A stretch of 64,000 nucleotides of DNA from assembly GCF_014851395.1 (NCBI RefSeq), contig NW_024041150.1, forward strand, positions 27,455,225 to 27,519,224, written 5' to 3'. The first letter of the stretch is position 1. Each line of letters begins with the position of its first letter. Positions 1-11,500 of this stretch are shown here, in pieces. This DNA comes from Micropterus salmoides (taxonomy: Eukaryota > Chordata > Actinopteri > Centrarchiformes > Centrarchidae). The notes below the pieces were generated by a model. That model did no database searches, was not told where the DNA came from, and saw only the letters and a list, made by a program, of their open reading frames with translations. The position numbers and the translations under genes are program-made.

Positions 1-342
1 ATGAAACAAGATTGAGGAACTGAAAGGACAGATTAAAGTGACACGTTTTTTAAAATCTCTGTACACTGTGTCTCGGAAATTATTGTGAAATTACAGACAA
101 GCAAAATTAAGCCTCACCTCAGAGTGTACTGGTGAGTAAATAATACTTGAACATGGAAATGTAACCTTAGAGGCCCGACTGAACCAAAGTCCACATTCCT
201 CATTTAAAGCCAATTTATGGAGAATACAATAAAAGCAAAACCTGCTGAGAGAAGTGCACAGCTTGTCTCACTGCATTGTGGCCCATGATGAGTTTAATCT
301 CAACATAGTCTCTGTGCTATGATGAGCTCTAAATCCTGATCC
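1..342. other. No gene seen; edge of transposon debris
   Basis: I see no coding signal here. Positions 310-336 are a short extra copy of sequence found again at about 570-597, inside the neighbouring L2 LINE fragment. The stretch is therefore at least partly rearranged LINE DNA. Confidence 0.5.
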
Positions 343-717
343 TGCTACAGCTTTTCACAAGAGTGATAATGATGGTAAGTTTGTAAGACAAAGCTTTAGC
401 AAAGATTTTACAAAGTTAAATTTTGGAACTCTCTCTTATTTTGCTGCATGCTGCAATAGGATCTGATGGTCAATGGTATCAAATGCAGCACTAAGATCTA
501 ATAAAACCAGTACAGAGACAAGTCCTTTGTCTGATGCAATAAGGAGGTCGTTAGTAATTTTCACCAGTGCTGTCTCTGTGCTATGATGAGCTCTAAATCC
601 TGACTGAAAATCCTCAAATAAACTATTGCTCTGTAGAAAGTCACACAGCTGTTTATCAACTGCTTTCTCCAGAATCTTAGAGAGAAATGGAAGGTTAGAT
701 ATAGGTCTATAGTTGTA
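343..717 (-). mobile_element. L2-clade LINE fragment (reverse transcriptase part), copy 1
   Basis: This stretch is nearly identical to 8139-8507 in the larger LINE further right. There the minus strand reads as a reverse transcriptase with the conserved blocks NYRPISNLPFLSK and DLSAAFDTIDHQILL. Here the match breaks off in an A/T-rich run at about 717. It is a non-functional fragment. Both copies begin at the same position of the LINE (sequence gctacagctttt). Confidence 0.85.
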
Positions 718-726
718 TTATTATTA

Positions 727-744
<18 letters not shown>

Positions 745-758
<14 letters not shown>

Positions 759-1150
759 TATATAAATGCATTATTGTTGTTGTTTATAATATTTCATATT
801 TATATATTTTATTACAAATAGGTTTTGATGAAAGGCCTAGCATCTTTGATATATTGAACTTTCAAGCATGTTGGGTCCAAAATTCATGAATTTAATCAAG
901 GACATACATAAATACATATGTATTATGTAAACATTGCCTGCTTTTATCCTTTTAGCCATATCCAGGTACAAATATGAAGGGTTTTGTTTTTACCCAATGA
1001 CTGAATGACCAATAATCAGATGACATTTCCACAAAATGGTTTCTTCTAAGGCAAACTGACAAAAAGTGAAAACCTACTTGTAATAAAATGTATAAATATG
1101 AAATATTATAAATAACAACAATAATACATTTACAATAATCATAAATGGTA
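745..1150. repeat. A/T-rich fold-back element with ~57-bp inverted arms
   Basis: The arm at about 770-828 is the reverse complement, with few mismatches, of the arm at about 1070-1127 (attattgttgttgttta against taaataacaacaataat). The spacer is about 240 bp. A TA run lies at 738-760. This looks like a MITE-type palindrome. I could not identify its family or a target duplication. Confidence 0.7.
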
Positions 1151-1184
1151 TTTTAAATGACATATTCATTGGTAGTGTAGGTAC

Positions 1185-4031
1185 TGTTTTCGTTTATCTT
1201 GACGATATCCTGATCTTCTCCCGCGACCCTGGCCAACACACAGAACACATTCGTCTGGTCCTGCAGCGGCTTCTGTAGAACAGGCTTTTTGTTAAAGCAG
1301 AGAAATGCGAGTTTCACACACCCTCCGTCCAGTTCCTCGGTTTTGTTATTGAAAGGGGGCGGCTCTGCGCCAACCCCTCAAAGATCCAGGCGGTCGCGGA
1401 CTGGCCCGCTCCCACCTCTGTAAAGCAACTGCAATGCTTCCTCGGTTTCGCAAACTTTATCTGCAATTTCAGCACCGTCGCCGCCCCCCTCACCCGCCTC
1501 ACTTCCACCTCGGTCCCTTTTGTCTGGTCTCCAGCGGCCGCTGCAGCCTTCTCCCACCTCAAGTCCCTGTTCACCTCCGCCCCCGTCCTCACCAACCCTG
1601 ACCCCTCCCTTCAGTTCGTGGTCGAGGTGGACGCCTCGGACGTGGGCGCTCCCTCAAAGATAACAAGCTTCACCCTTGCGCCTTCTTCTCCCGCCGTCTT
1701 TCCCCCACCGAACGAAATTACACCGTGGGGGACCGAGAACTGCTGGCCATTAAGATGGCCCTAGAGGAGTGGAGGCACTGGCTTGAGGGGGCTGAGCTCC
1801 CTTTCCTAGTCCTGACCGATCACAAGAATCTCTCCTACATCCAAACCGCTAAAAGACTGAACTCCCGTCAAGCCCGGTGGGCCCTATTTTTCGATAGGTT
1901 CAACTTCTCCCTCTCCTACCGTCCTGGATCCCGAAACACCAAGCCAGACGCTCTCTCCCGACTCCATTCCCCGGACACTCCCACGAACCCCCCGGACACC
2001 ATTCTGCCCCGCACCTGCCTCATCGCCTCTATAGTCTGGGAAGGTAGAATCTGCTGTTTGCCGCGCCCAGTCCACCCGGCCCTTGCCTCGAGCCTCCTAA
2101 CCGCCTCTACGTCCCGCCGAGTGTCTCCTCGCTCCCAGGTTCTCCATTGGGCGCACGCCTCCAGATTCAGTTGCCACCCCGGGATGGCCCGTACCCTCTT
2201 CCTACTTCGCCAGCGATTCTGGTGGCCCTCCATGGATAAGGACTGTCGTTCCTTTGTGGCCGCCTGTGAGGTGTGCGCCCGTGCCAAATGCTCCCATCAG
2301 CCACCCGCCGGTCTGCTCCGCCCCCTCCCAGTCCCCGGTCGCCCCTGGTCCCACATCGCCTTAGACTTCGTCACCGGTCTCCCCAGATCCAACGGGATCA
2401 CAGTCATCCTCACCATCGTCGACCGTTTCTCCAAATCCGCCCACTTTGTCCCCCTACCCAAGCTCCCCACTTCCTTGGAAACCGCCCGCCTCCTCATCAA
2501 CCATGTCTTCCGTCTACATGGCATCCCTCAAGACATCGTCTCCGACCAGGGGCCTCAGTTCACGTCTCAGGTCTGGAGAGCCTTCTGCCGCGCCTTTGGC
2601 GCCACCGCCAGCCTCTCTTCAGGTTACCACCCCCAGACCAACGGAGAGGCTGAGCTGGTCAACCAAGACCTGGGGGCACACTCAGGTGTGTGGCGTACAG
2701 AAACCCAGCCTCATGGAGCTCTCAGATCCCCTGAATCGAATACGCCCACAACTCCCAGGTTTGCGCTGCCAATGAATGTCCCCCTTCATGAGTTCACTGG
2801 GCTACCAACTCCCCCTGTTCCCGTCCCAGGAAGCAGAAGTAGCGGTCCCCTCAGTATGGGCCCACTTCCGCCGTTGCCGCCGCATCTGGAGGGAGGCCAC
2901 GGCCGCCCTGCCAGGACAACAAGTGTGGCTTTCCTCCAGAGACCTCCCCCTGCAAACTTCGTCCAAGAAACTCGCCCCCCGGTTCATCGGCCCCTATCCC
3001 GTCGAGGCCGTCATCAACCCCTCCGCAGTTCGCCTGACACTCCCCTCTCACCTGAAAGTCCACCTGGTCTTCCACGTCTCGCGGATCAAGCCCGTCTCCA
3101 CCAGCTCCCTCTCTGTACCAGTGGCAGCGCCTCCCCCTCCCCGGATGGTCGACGGACACCCCGCTTACACTGTGCGCCGCCTCCTGGACGTGCGACGTAG
3201 AGGCCGAGGCTACCGGTACTTGGTGGACTGGGCCGGCTACGGCCCAGAAGAGCGCTCCTGGATCCCTGCCAGTCAGATCCTAGATCCTTCCCTCCTGTCC
3301 GACTTCTACCGAGCTCACCCAGACAAACCGGGGGGGTCCGTCTGGAGGCGTCCGTTGAGGGGGGGGGCCCTGTCGCGGTGGCAGCCCGGCTGTTGGTGAG
3401 TGTCCTGTTTCTCCTTTCCCTCACATTCTGGTTTTTCCTGTGCCCTCTCTGTGCGTGTGTGTGTGTGTCTCCCTCCTTGCTCCGGAGCCCGGCTGGCCAC
3501 ACACACCTGCACCTCGTTAACCTCCATCCCCAGCCGCCGCACCTGCCAGCCATCAGCCTCATCACAACCAGTATATCTACCCCGGCTTTCCACTCCATCC
3601 TCGCTCGATCGTCGCAGCTCCTGACCTGGTGTCGCCGCTTCGTTCTGGCTCTTTCTAAAATTCCCTCTTGCTTCACGTCCCCATTGCCTACTAACCCTGT
3701 CTCTCTGTTTCCCCCTGCCAGGTTCACTCACCTCTGCCTCCCAGCTCGGCCAGCCGGGCTCGCTTGCCTGCCTCCTCCTCTCGCCGCCTCCACGACGCCC
3801 TCCGGCTTCTCCTCTCGCACCCCACCTGGACCCCAGTCTCCGCGCCCTCTCCTATCCGTCTGCCAGCCTCCCTCAAGCCTCCAGCCTAAGTGCCCTCCGT
3901 TCCTCCAGCTTCCTCATCAGCCTCTCCCCCTCCTTCCACCCGCCCTCGCCTCGAACCCCCTTCTCCTCAATAAACCTCTTTTTCTAACCCTCAGCGTTGC
4001 ATTTGGGTCCGTTCTGTCTCCCACCGTTACA
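1185..4031 (+). mobile_element. 5'-truncated Ty3/gypsy chromovirus-type LTR retrotransposon
   Basis: The element starts inside the reverse transcriptase (VYLDDILIFS, the YxDD active site, at 1192). It continues through RNase H, an HHCC integrase zinc finger (HPGMARTL, CEVCARAK), an integrase core (LDFVTGLPRS, VSDQGPQFTS, GYHPQTNG) and a C-terminal chromodomain (YLVDWAGYGPEERSWIP). Gag, protease and the front of the reverse transcriptase are missing. There is an in-frame stop at 1276, a frame change near 1650, and disruption after the integrase core near 2690-2790, so it is a pseudogene. A purine tract (ttgaggggggg, about 3354-3367) precedes the 3' LTR. The high GC content contrasts sharply with the A/T-rich flanks. 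Confidence 0.93.
3371..4031 (+). repeat. 3' LTR of the gypsy element
   Basis: The LTR begins tgtcgcggtgg directly after the purine tract and ends ccaccgttaca, so it has TG...CA ends and is about 661 bp. An aataaa polyadenylation signal sits at about 3969, followed by the GCATTTGGGTCC block common near the 3' ends of teleost gypsy LTRs. The solo LTR at 18088-18653 has the same end organisation. Long open frames across it are fortuitous. Confidence 0.8.
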
Positions 4032-6189
4032 GGTAGTTTCCTTTTAGTAGTTTGATTCAGGAACCAGAGCTTTAGGTATGAACCCACCCTTGAGGATTAT
4101 TGTAGAAATTTGTAAAGTGATGCATATGAAGAATCACAATTACTTAACACCAAAAGGACATTTTTACCCTCTGTAAATATAATATTTGCTGCTTTGCACG
4201 TATCAAGTTCCAATAGACTGTATATTGGTGAACCAAAGATTTTAAAAAGTTAAATTAAAACACTTAACTACCACCTTCACTGAAATAGCATTCTTACAGA
4301 AGAAAAAAGACTATTACTTATTATGTTTAAAGTTAAGCATTCATGAATGCAACATTTATTTATTAAAATACTCAGCTTTACATCTCACACCAAGCCACAT
4401 AAGAGGGGAAAAGGCTTCACTACATCTGGCACATTTTCCAAGGCTGGTACTGCTGAGGAGCCCTCCTCAAGTTGACCGTTGTGCTGACAACAATATTGAT
4501 TATGAAATGACATTTTCATTAGCAAATTACACTTCTAATTTGGTGAAGAACTTAGAGCTACTCAAGTGCACATGAACATTGAACTCAACATGGATGGCAC
4601 CAAAATGCACACTACAGTGTGGACCAAACAGTATCTAGACAAATATTTAACACTTTCAGCAGTCTATTCAACTATCTTAAGTCTTGCAGGTTGCAATCCA
4701 ACAAGTTTGCGGCAACTATTTTCTTCACAAACAATCTGAATTACTTTAAACTTTATACATACATATAAAAAGTAAAACTGGCTTCCATGTAAAAACTATA
4801 CAGTCTCCCATTTTAGAATCTTATGTTTGTACCTCTATACAAAGTTTTAAAACTAATTTTCTTGATAAATAACAAAGAAACACACAAACAATCAATTTGC
4901 ACCTCAATTAAAGTGAAGTGAAAAATCAATCCAACCAATGAATTGCACATGCTTCAAAACAAACAACCAAATTAAGCATCTAAATGATTATTAGTATAGA
5001 TTTGCTTGATACAATGAGTTTTGTTATTTACTTTCAACAGCAAAAATCTATATTTAAGCTCATTAAGTGTCATTGCGGAATTATTCTCAAAGTTATGTAT
5101 TCACTAAGACTTTATTTTTAAGAACCAAGTTCAAGTGAACAGAATTTATCAGAGGAGGAATATGTACCTGATTCTTACAGTCAGTCAGACTAGTTCATGG
5201 GAAAGCACAGCAGGACATTCAAAATATTTGCAACCCTCAGAAGAACTTAATATTAAAATGTTCAACACTAAGACTGCAGTCAACACAGAGTGAAAACACT
5301 TGTAGGGAAATGAAGCAAGTACAAGTATCAGAAGTTCAGGCTAAAGCTCTTAATGGAAATACTGAAGACACGTCTGTTAAGGATAGTGCTGAAACTAGTG
5401 ACGATCAGTACATACAGTCTTTAAACACATCCTTTTTAGTAAGTAATATAACCTACTGCTACATTTGTGGAAAACCAGTCAAAATGTACACGTCATTTAA
5501 AAAGTTTTGTTTCTCCACATGGGAATCAAGAAAAGAAACATTGGAATTAGCGTATAACACATGATCAACTATATTGTGGTATACTAGCCTATACATTCTG
5601 CAGGGATGGAGAGAGTCAGGCGATTGATTCATTGCATGTAGGCTAAGCAAAGCTACCGTATTTCTATTAAATTAATTAATATATTCTTAATACATGTTTT
5701 TATTTTCCACCCCAATATATTAACACCGCTCTGGAAGGCACATCTCTACAGGTATGACCGAATTGAAATGTTTAACTAGCAAGCCGCTTTTAAAGCTATT
5801 TTAATGCTAGTCAGTGTCAATATCACCAAACTTTAAATTTAAAATTAGTGTCTTCACTAGTATTTTGTTGGACAGTACAGCTGCTTGTCCCCATATAAAC
5901 CTATGTCAGTTTGGTCTCTCTGACTCTTGCTCTCCTGCTTTGCATTTTTTTTTGTCACTCAAGCATTTGCCCTTTTCACTTTAGACTGGTATTTGGTCAG
6001 ATAGGTGCACATTACATATAACTTCACTAAAAATTGCCATCACTTTCATGATGTCCCTTTCCAGATGACTTAATACACCTCCTAGCCAGTTGCTGTAGAA
6101 AACTCTGAAGCTAATGAAAATGTAATTAACATTGCTTTGAAGTTTTAGATTTATAATATCCTGTAACTGACATAACACTTGTAGTAAAG
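4032..6189. other. No gene recognised; A/T-rich
   Basis: This is about 2.1 kb without a recognisable coding exon, RNA gene or complete transposon. The only sizeable frame, at 5310-5564 on the plus strand, has no recognisable domain, signal peptide or flanking splice context. Confidence 0.5.
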
Positions 6190-6340
6190 TTGTAAATATT
6201 TATACATATGTATTGTTAACATCACAGAGTACGGTCTAGACCTGCTCTTTTATGAAAAGCGCTGTGAGAGAACTGTTGTTGTGATTTGGTGCTATATAAA
6301 TAAAATTGATTTGAAATTGAATTGAAATTGTTTTGGTTAA
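6190..6340 (+). repeat. LINE 3' tail with ATTGA-type microsatellite
   Basis: The sequence ends gctatataaataaaattga followed by several attgaa units. This is the characteristic 3' UTR and tail of teleost L2/Rex-type LINEs. No reverse transcriptase remains upstream, so it is a strongly 5'-truncated insertion. Confidence 0.65.
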
Positions 6341-8138
6341 AATGGATAAGATTTTTTCTTTTGCACCGTGTAACAAGAACACAGACGAGAGGGACAAACA
6401 GGCGAACATGAGGAGGGAAGGGCATAAACCCCATGGTAAATACACAATACAAATACAAAAGTATGTGTTTTACTATCAGTTCAGAGTCATAGTGAGCCAT
6501 CGACTCAGTTTTTAGTGCCACAACAACCGGTGGTACATACTAATGTATTTGTCATGATATGTAATTCTGTTACTCAAAATGCTTCTTCACAGCAGGGGGC
6601 TTCTTTGTTGTTCTGCAATAACCTAATGTTGACATGTAAAACCACTGCTGATTGTAATTCAATCCTTCCTGCATGTGCTTCTCAAAACAAGTAAATAGTA
6701 TGAAGGCGGGGGCAGGATTTTTTAAATGTGAAACTAGAAGTTTTGATGGTGTGATTTGGGGCTAGCTTATCACAAGCAAAAAACAGACTTCTCCCCAAAA
6801 CTAGATTTTCACATGCTCTTTTCAGTGATGTAGAAACATTGTGGGGCTGAAATAAAAAGTTTTCACGTCTCATAAAACTTGACAAAAGCAGCTCAGAAAG
6901 CAGCTCAGAAAATGAGGACTACTGTTGCGTGTCATGTACTAACTCTTAGTAGCAAGGGTAAAATTTGCAACATGTTAACTTACACAATGAAGATTGAGTG
7001 TTGCTCCATGCTAGCTAAGAAGGAACTAAGAGGGAACTCTGTGTCATTACATGCCAGCAAACAATGGATGTTTCTGTAATGCAGTCAATAAATAAAATGC
7101 AATCCTATAAAATTTAGACTGAAGAAACAAGTACATTGCAAAATTGATAGAAATCTTGTGGTCGCAATAACTGGTCAATTTCATTTCACAATATTTGGGG
7201 ACAGAATTATTCCAAAGGTTTGGCAAAAGTTGATAAACCTGTTTTAGTGATTACTTACAAAAAAATTTTTTAAAAAAGGATCTTGCTGCTGAGCATTTTA
7301 GTCCTAATTTATAATTATGAAGAGCAAATACAAAATAAGATAAAGATGAAGGCCCTTTAAAAAGGCCTACTTCACCATTCCACAAAGGTCATAAAAATGA
7401 CCAACCACCACAGACAAACCTGAATTCCCCTAAGAGAAAGTTTAAATGACTGCACTAGTGCAATAAGACATTTTATAATTGAACCCTGGATAAAGTACCT
7501 TTTGGTGCTAATACTGCAATCTTTGATATTTGTGCATGCATCCAAATTATTTCTGAATAACAGGTAAAACTATAAATTCTGTGAAAATGTTACTAACAAT
7601 GATGTTAAAATTTCCATTTTTGAAAGAAACAAAAAGTCTTTAAGAGATACAAACACTCATTAGCTGAAAAAAATTCACCGCATGGAGGTCCCCTCTTTGG
7701 TGGGTAGATACTGTTCAAGTATCCAAGTGCCCTCAATTTCTTGAAGACAATGTTCTTGTTTTATTTTCACAGACTCCCATCATTGGCCTATGGTAACCCC
7801 TCCTAGTCTCTTATCATTGGCTCACGGCTAACTCTGCCCATCCTCTTATTTTGTATGTGACAGCATGTGGGAGATAACTGGTGAGGGGTTGGGGACTTAC
7901 TTCTGGTACAACCAGATTATTATATAATGTAGTTCCAAACTCTTGTCTGATAAAAATAGGTTCCTGTTTCGAAAACGAACTCTGTCTGATAAAACCAGAC
8001 CGTTTTTAACAACCGGAGTCTAGGGTTATAGATAACCATAGTTAATAACTGGTCTGCAAGATTACCTGAAGATGCTAATGACAGTTAAAACACACAACTT
8101 GACACAGACTCTAGAAGGATTAAAGTTTAAGACTAGGC
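6341..8138. other. No gene recognised
   Basis: I see about 1.8 kb of A/T-rich sequence with only short chance reading frames. No family was recognised. Confidence 0.45.
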
Positions 8139-8756
8139 TACAGCTTTTCACAAGAGTGATAGTGATGGTAAGTTTGTAAGACAAAGCTTTAGCAAAGATT
8201 TTACAAAGTTTAATTTTGGAACTCTCTCTTATTTTGCTGCATGCTGCAATAGGATCTGATGGTCAATGGTATCAAATGCAGCACTAAGATCTAATAAAAC
8301 CAGTACAGAGACAAGTCCTTTGTCTGATGCAATAAGGAGGTCGTTAGTAATTTTCACCAGTGCTGTCTCTCTGCTATGATGAGCTCTAAATCCTGACTGA
8401 AAATCCTCAAATAAACTATTGCTCTGTAGAAAGTCACACAGCTGTTCAGCAACTGCTTTGTCCAGAACCTTAGAGAGAAATGGAAGGTTAGATATAGGTC
8501 TATAGTTGGCTAAAACATCCGGATCATGTTTGGGCTTTTTCAGAAGAGGTTTAATTACAGCTACTTTAAAGTATTGTGGTATATAGCCTGTTGATAAAGA
8601 TAGATTGATCATATCTAGTATAGAAGTGCTGCATCATCTTTAAGCAACCTAGTCGTGATGGGGTCTAAGAGGCACGTTGATGGTTTAGATGAAGAAATTA
8701 TTGAAGTTAGTTGGTAAAGACTGAGGGAAGCAAAACAGTCTAAACATGTATCTGGT
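8139..8756 (-). pseudogene. L2-clade LINE, reverse transcriptase fragment (copy 2)
   Basis: On the minus strand a 127-residue frame (8229-8612) carries reverse transcriptase blocks: NYRPISNLPFLSKVL, then FQSGFRAHHSRETALVK, then LLDLSAAFDTIDHQILL. These match the fingers and palm start of CR1/L2-type LINE enzymes. The YxDD catalytic block and everything after it are absent. The endonuclease and ORF1 parts of the same LINE continue at 10010-11500, beyond a nested insertion. It is a dead copy. Confidence 0.9.
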
Positions 8757-9026
8757 TCCCCTTCGAGGGAACTCGAACAGCGTCTGTGACGACACTATGG
8801 GAACGCCTCTGGGCGTGGCAGGGCTGAAACATGAATGAAACTACTCCAATCCTATTGGCGTTGCTAGAACGGTAGCGTGTGACGGCATAACTGGAGGCGT
8901 ATATAAGCACGCCGGCACACAGGACACATTACCTCTTTTCTATTCAGCAGGCACTCTGGCATGTTTAGAAAGACTACAGCAAGAAGTACCCAACTCTTAC
9001 CTGGAAGGATGGCAGACAGACAGAAG

Positions 9027-9071
9027 GCCCCCTCGAGAGCTGCCGCATGCACAGGCAGCTCTCGAGGGGGC
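9027..9071. repeat. Perfect 18-bp hairpin inside the DIRS-like element
   Basis: The left arm 9027-9044 (gccccctcgagagctgcc) is the exact reverse complement of 9054-9071, with a 9-nt loop. Confidence 0.95.
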
Positions 9072-9740
9072 TGCTTGCGGCCATTGCGAGGCCCTGCCCC
9101 TGAGGGTGCTGAGGTCATGTGCGGCTCTCTTCTCCCAAGACGGCAGGATGTGCTCTCCCCGTGGATCGGGCCCGGCATCGGGATTGCCGAGGCTTCCCAT
9201 GTCTCGTCTGCTGACTCCGACTCCCCTCGTTCTCGTTTGGGAGGCCGCTTCGCGGTTTCTCCCGCTCGAGGTGTGATCCAGGAGAGGCTACAGCTATCCG
9301 GCTCTGAGGAGCTGGACGTGCTTAGCATTGTGGAGGAGGAAGACTTCCGGGAGAGAAAAGCGGAGCGTCATCAGTCGCCACGGAACGGCACCTATGGCTC
9401 AACCTGTCGGGCAACCAGGAGAAAGAGAAGACCTTTCTCCTCGATGCACCGATCGCGACTTCTGGCCTGTTTGGCGAGGCAGTTGACGCCGTCGTCAACA
9501 TGTTTCAGCATGCCAGGACGCAAGGAGAGGCGTTCCGGCAATATCTCCCTCGTCGTTCGGGGACCAGGATGGCTACAGCTGTGGAGAGACGTGAGAGGGC
9601 CCAGCTGTCATCCAGCTCCTAACGCCAGACCCAGAGGCAGAGTGTCGCCTCTCGTGCTCCCCCTCAGCATACTCGGGTTTCGAGGCGGTGCTCTCACCCA
9701 CAACCCCCCAAGACGAGGGATCTGAGGACCGTTCTTCAGT

Positions 9741-9812
9741 CTCGCCAGGGCCGGGGGAAGAGGTCCTGAGGGTTCTACCGGGGGGTAGACCTCTTCCCCC
9801 GGCCCCGGCGAG
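9741..9812. repeat. 25-bp hairpin (one mismatch) inside the DIRS-like element
   Basis: The left arm 9741-9765 pairs with 9788-9812 with a single mismatch. The 22-nt loop itself holds a 6-bp stem, tctacc/ggtaga. Confidence 0.95.
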
Positions 9813-9997
9813 CCCCCGAGAAGGGGAACAAGACACTGTGTCGGTCCGCCACACCTCACCCCGCCTGGAGTGCCTTGCTTCATAGAAAAGGGCTAATGTG
9901 TCCTGTGTGCCGGCGTGCTTATATACGCCTCCAGTTACGCCGTCACACGCTACCGTTCTAGCAACGGCAATAGGATTGGAGTAGTTTCATTCATTTC

Positions 9998-10470
9998 ATT
10001 GAATCAGTTTCACAGTTTCATTTGGGAGGGACTGAAACTAGCATAGGAGTCCTCTGTTACTTTGTGACTAGATAATGTGTTTAGAGCTGATGGAATCGCA
10101 TCCTTAAATTTAGCTACAGCACTATCAGACAGACATCTTGTATAGAAATTTTTGCCCAATGGCGAGTAGTTCAGCAATACAAACTCAAAAGTTATCAAAC
10201 AGTGGTCGGACAAAGACGGATTCTGTGGGAACACCACTAAATGTTCAATTTCAATACCGTATACCAAAACAAGGTCAAGGGTTGGTTAAAACAGTGAGTC
10301 GGTTCATGAACACTCTGAGAGAAGCCGATGGAATCTAAGAGAGAGATAAACGCAGTACTGAAGCTGTCATTCTCAACATCCACATGAATATTAAAATCCC
10401 CTACAATAATGACTTTGTCCGTTTTAAGGACTAAAGTTGACAAAAACTCTTCATTCAGATAAGAATTCAG
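9998..10470 (-). pseudogene. L2-clade LINE, AP-endonuclease fragment
   Basis: On the minus strand two frames (10237-10443, then 10010-10267) carry VIIVGDFNIHVD and LSDHCLITFEF. These are the GDFN and SDH catalytic blocks of the apurinic-type endonuclease at the start of LINE ORF2. A frameshift separates them. The order fits a single LINE on the minus strand running from 11.5 kb down to 8.1 kb with the DIRS-like insertion in the middle. Confidence 0.85.
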
Positions 10471-10874
10471 AATACGGACCAGGTGCTCGGTACACTATAA
10501 CGAAAAGAATTGGTTGCAGTGATTTCCAACTTGGGTGCGAAAGACTATGAACAAGGCTTTCAAATGAGTTATAGTTTAGTGGGGGGGGTGGATTCACAAA
10601 ATAAATCAATATCATAATCTGATATTAATTCATTTACAAGTACACCTTTAGAAGAGAGAGATCTGATGTTTAAGAGTCCACATTTAACTCTCCTATTAGT
10701 TTACACTATTGCTCTTGTGGTTTTAATTTTTATGAGGTTTTTATGTACAGCTCCTCTTCTGTTTACCTTTGATTTAAATAATTTTGATGGTCGGGGGAGC
10801 AGTAACTCCTGAAATGGAGGAGTAGAGAAGTGTGTTAAACTGCGACTCTGCCTCCTGGTCTCAACTCTGGGTTG

Positions 10875-11500
10875 TCATGGATTTGGTCCACTAATAAACT
10901 TGGCCAGATTTCTAGAAATGAGAGCTGCTCCTTCCCAAGTGGGATGGACGCCGTCTCTCCGAATCAGACCAGGTCTTCCCCAGAAAGTCTGGCAATGATC
11001 TACAAAGCCCACATCGTTTGCTGGACACCACCTCGACAACCAGCAGCGGAATGACGACATGCGGCTATACATGTCATCACTGGTCAGATTTGACAGGGGT
11101 CCAGAGAAAACTACGGTGTCCGACATTGATTTTGCATATGTACACACCGACTCAACATTAATCTTAGTGACCTCCGATTGGCGTAACTGGGAGTCATTAC
11201 GTGAATAACAATCTTACTGTATTTACGTTTATCCTTAGCCAGCAGTTTCAAATAAGACTCAATGTCGCCCGCTCTGGCCCCAGGGATGCATTTAGCTATG
11301 GCCGCTGGCTTCGCTAAATTCACTTTTCTCAAAATGGAGCTGCCATTGATCAGAGTTGGTTTCTCAGCGGGTGTGTCGTTGAGTGGGGAAAATCTGTTGT
11401 GACGTGAACAGGTTGATGATGCCCCGTGGGCTTTGAATGCTACTATTTTAAATGCTACCATGCTCACAATGACAATGTTTAGCAGGTTCACCATCTTCAT
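10875..11500 (-). pseudogene. L2-clade LINE ORF1, SGNH esterase-like domain
   Basis: Two minus-strand frames (11111-11500 and 10875-11147) read as the esterase domain found in ORF1 of L2 LINEs. They carry LINGSSILRKV (nucleophile serine block), CIPGARAGDIESYLKLL, KIVIHV, then FWGRPGLIRRDGVHPTWEGA (the catalytic Asp-x-His block). The block normally reading HVGTND is altered to HVMTPS and there is a frameshift, so it is not functional. Confidence 0.85.

Larger units (their letters stand above)
8757..9997 (+). mobile_element. DIRS-like inverted-repeat element nested in the L2 LINE
   Basis: The element has about 125-bp inverted arms at 8832-8957 and 9868-9994, agreeing apart from a few mismatches. 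Each arm carries a tatataagca TATA-like box. Outside the left arm lies a block with cttcgagggaac and gggaacgcctctgggcgtg, typical of teleost DIRS-type termini. One frame of the interior reads HAQAALEGAACGHCEALPLR, resembling the gag-like protein of fish DIRS elements, then breaks at stops. No tyrosine recombinase or reverse transcriptase is present, so it is a non-autonomous remnant. The family assignment is inferred from memory of fish DIRS sequences. The inverted arms and location are directly visible. Confidence 0.7.

Noticed and set aside
3378..4055. 225-residue open frame on the plus strand
   Set aside because: It lies in the GC-rich 3' LTR of the gypsy element and is a low-complexity Pro/Ser/Leu translation.
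5310..5564. 84-residue open frame on the plus strand
   Set aside because: It has no recognisable domain, no signal peptide and ordinary A/T-rich context. A frame of this length is expected by chance.
8961..9725. 254-residue open frame on the plus strand as a host gene
   Set aside because: It runs between the inverted arms of the DIRS-like element. The gag-like similarity lies in a different frame, so this frame is a shadow.
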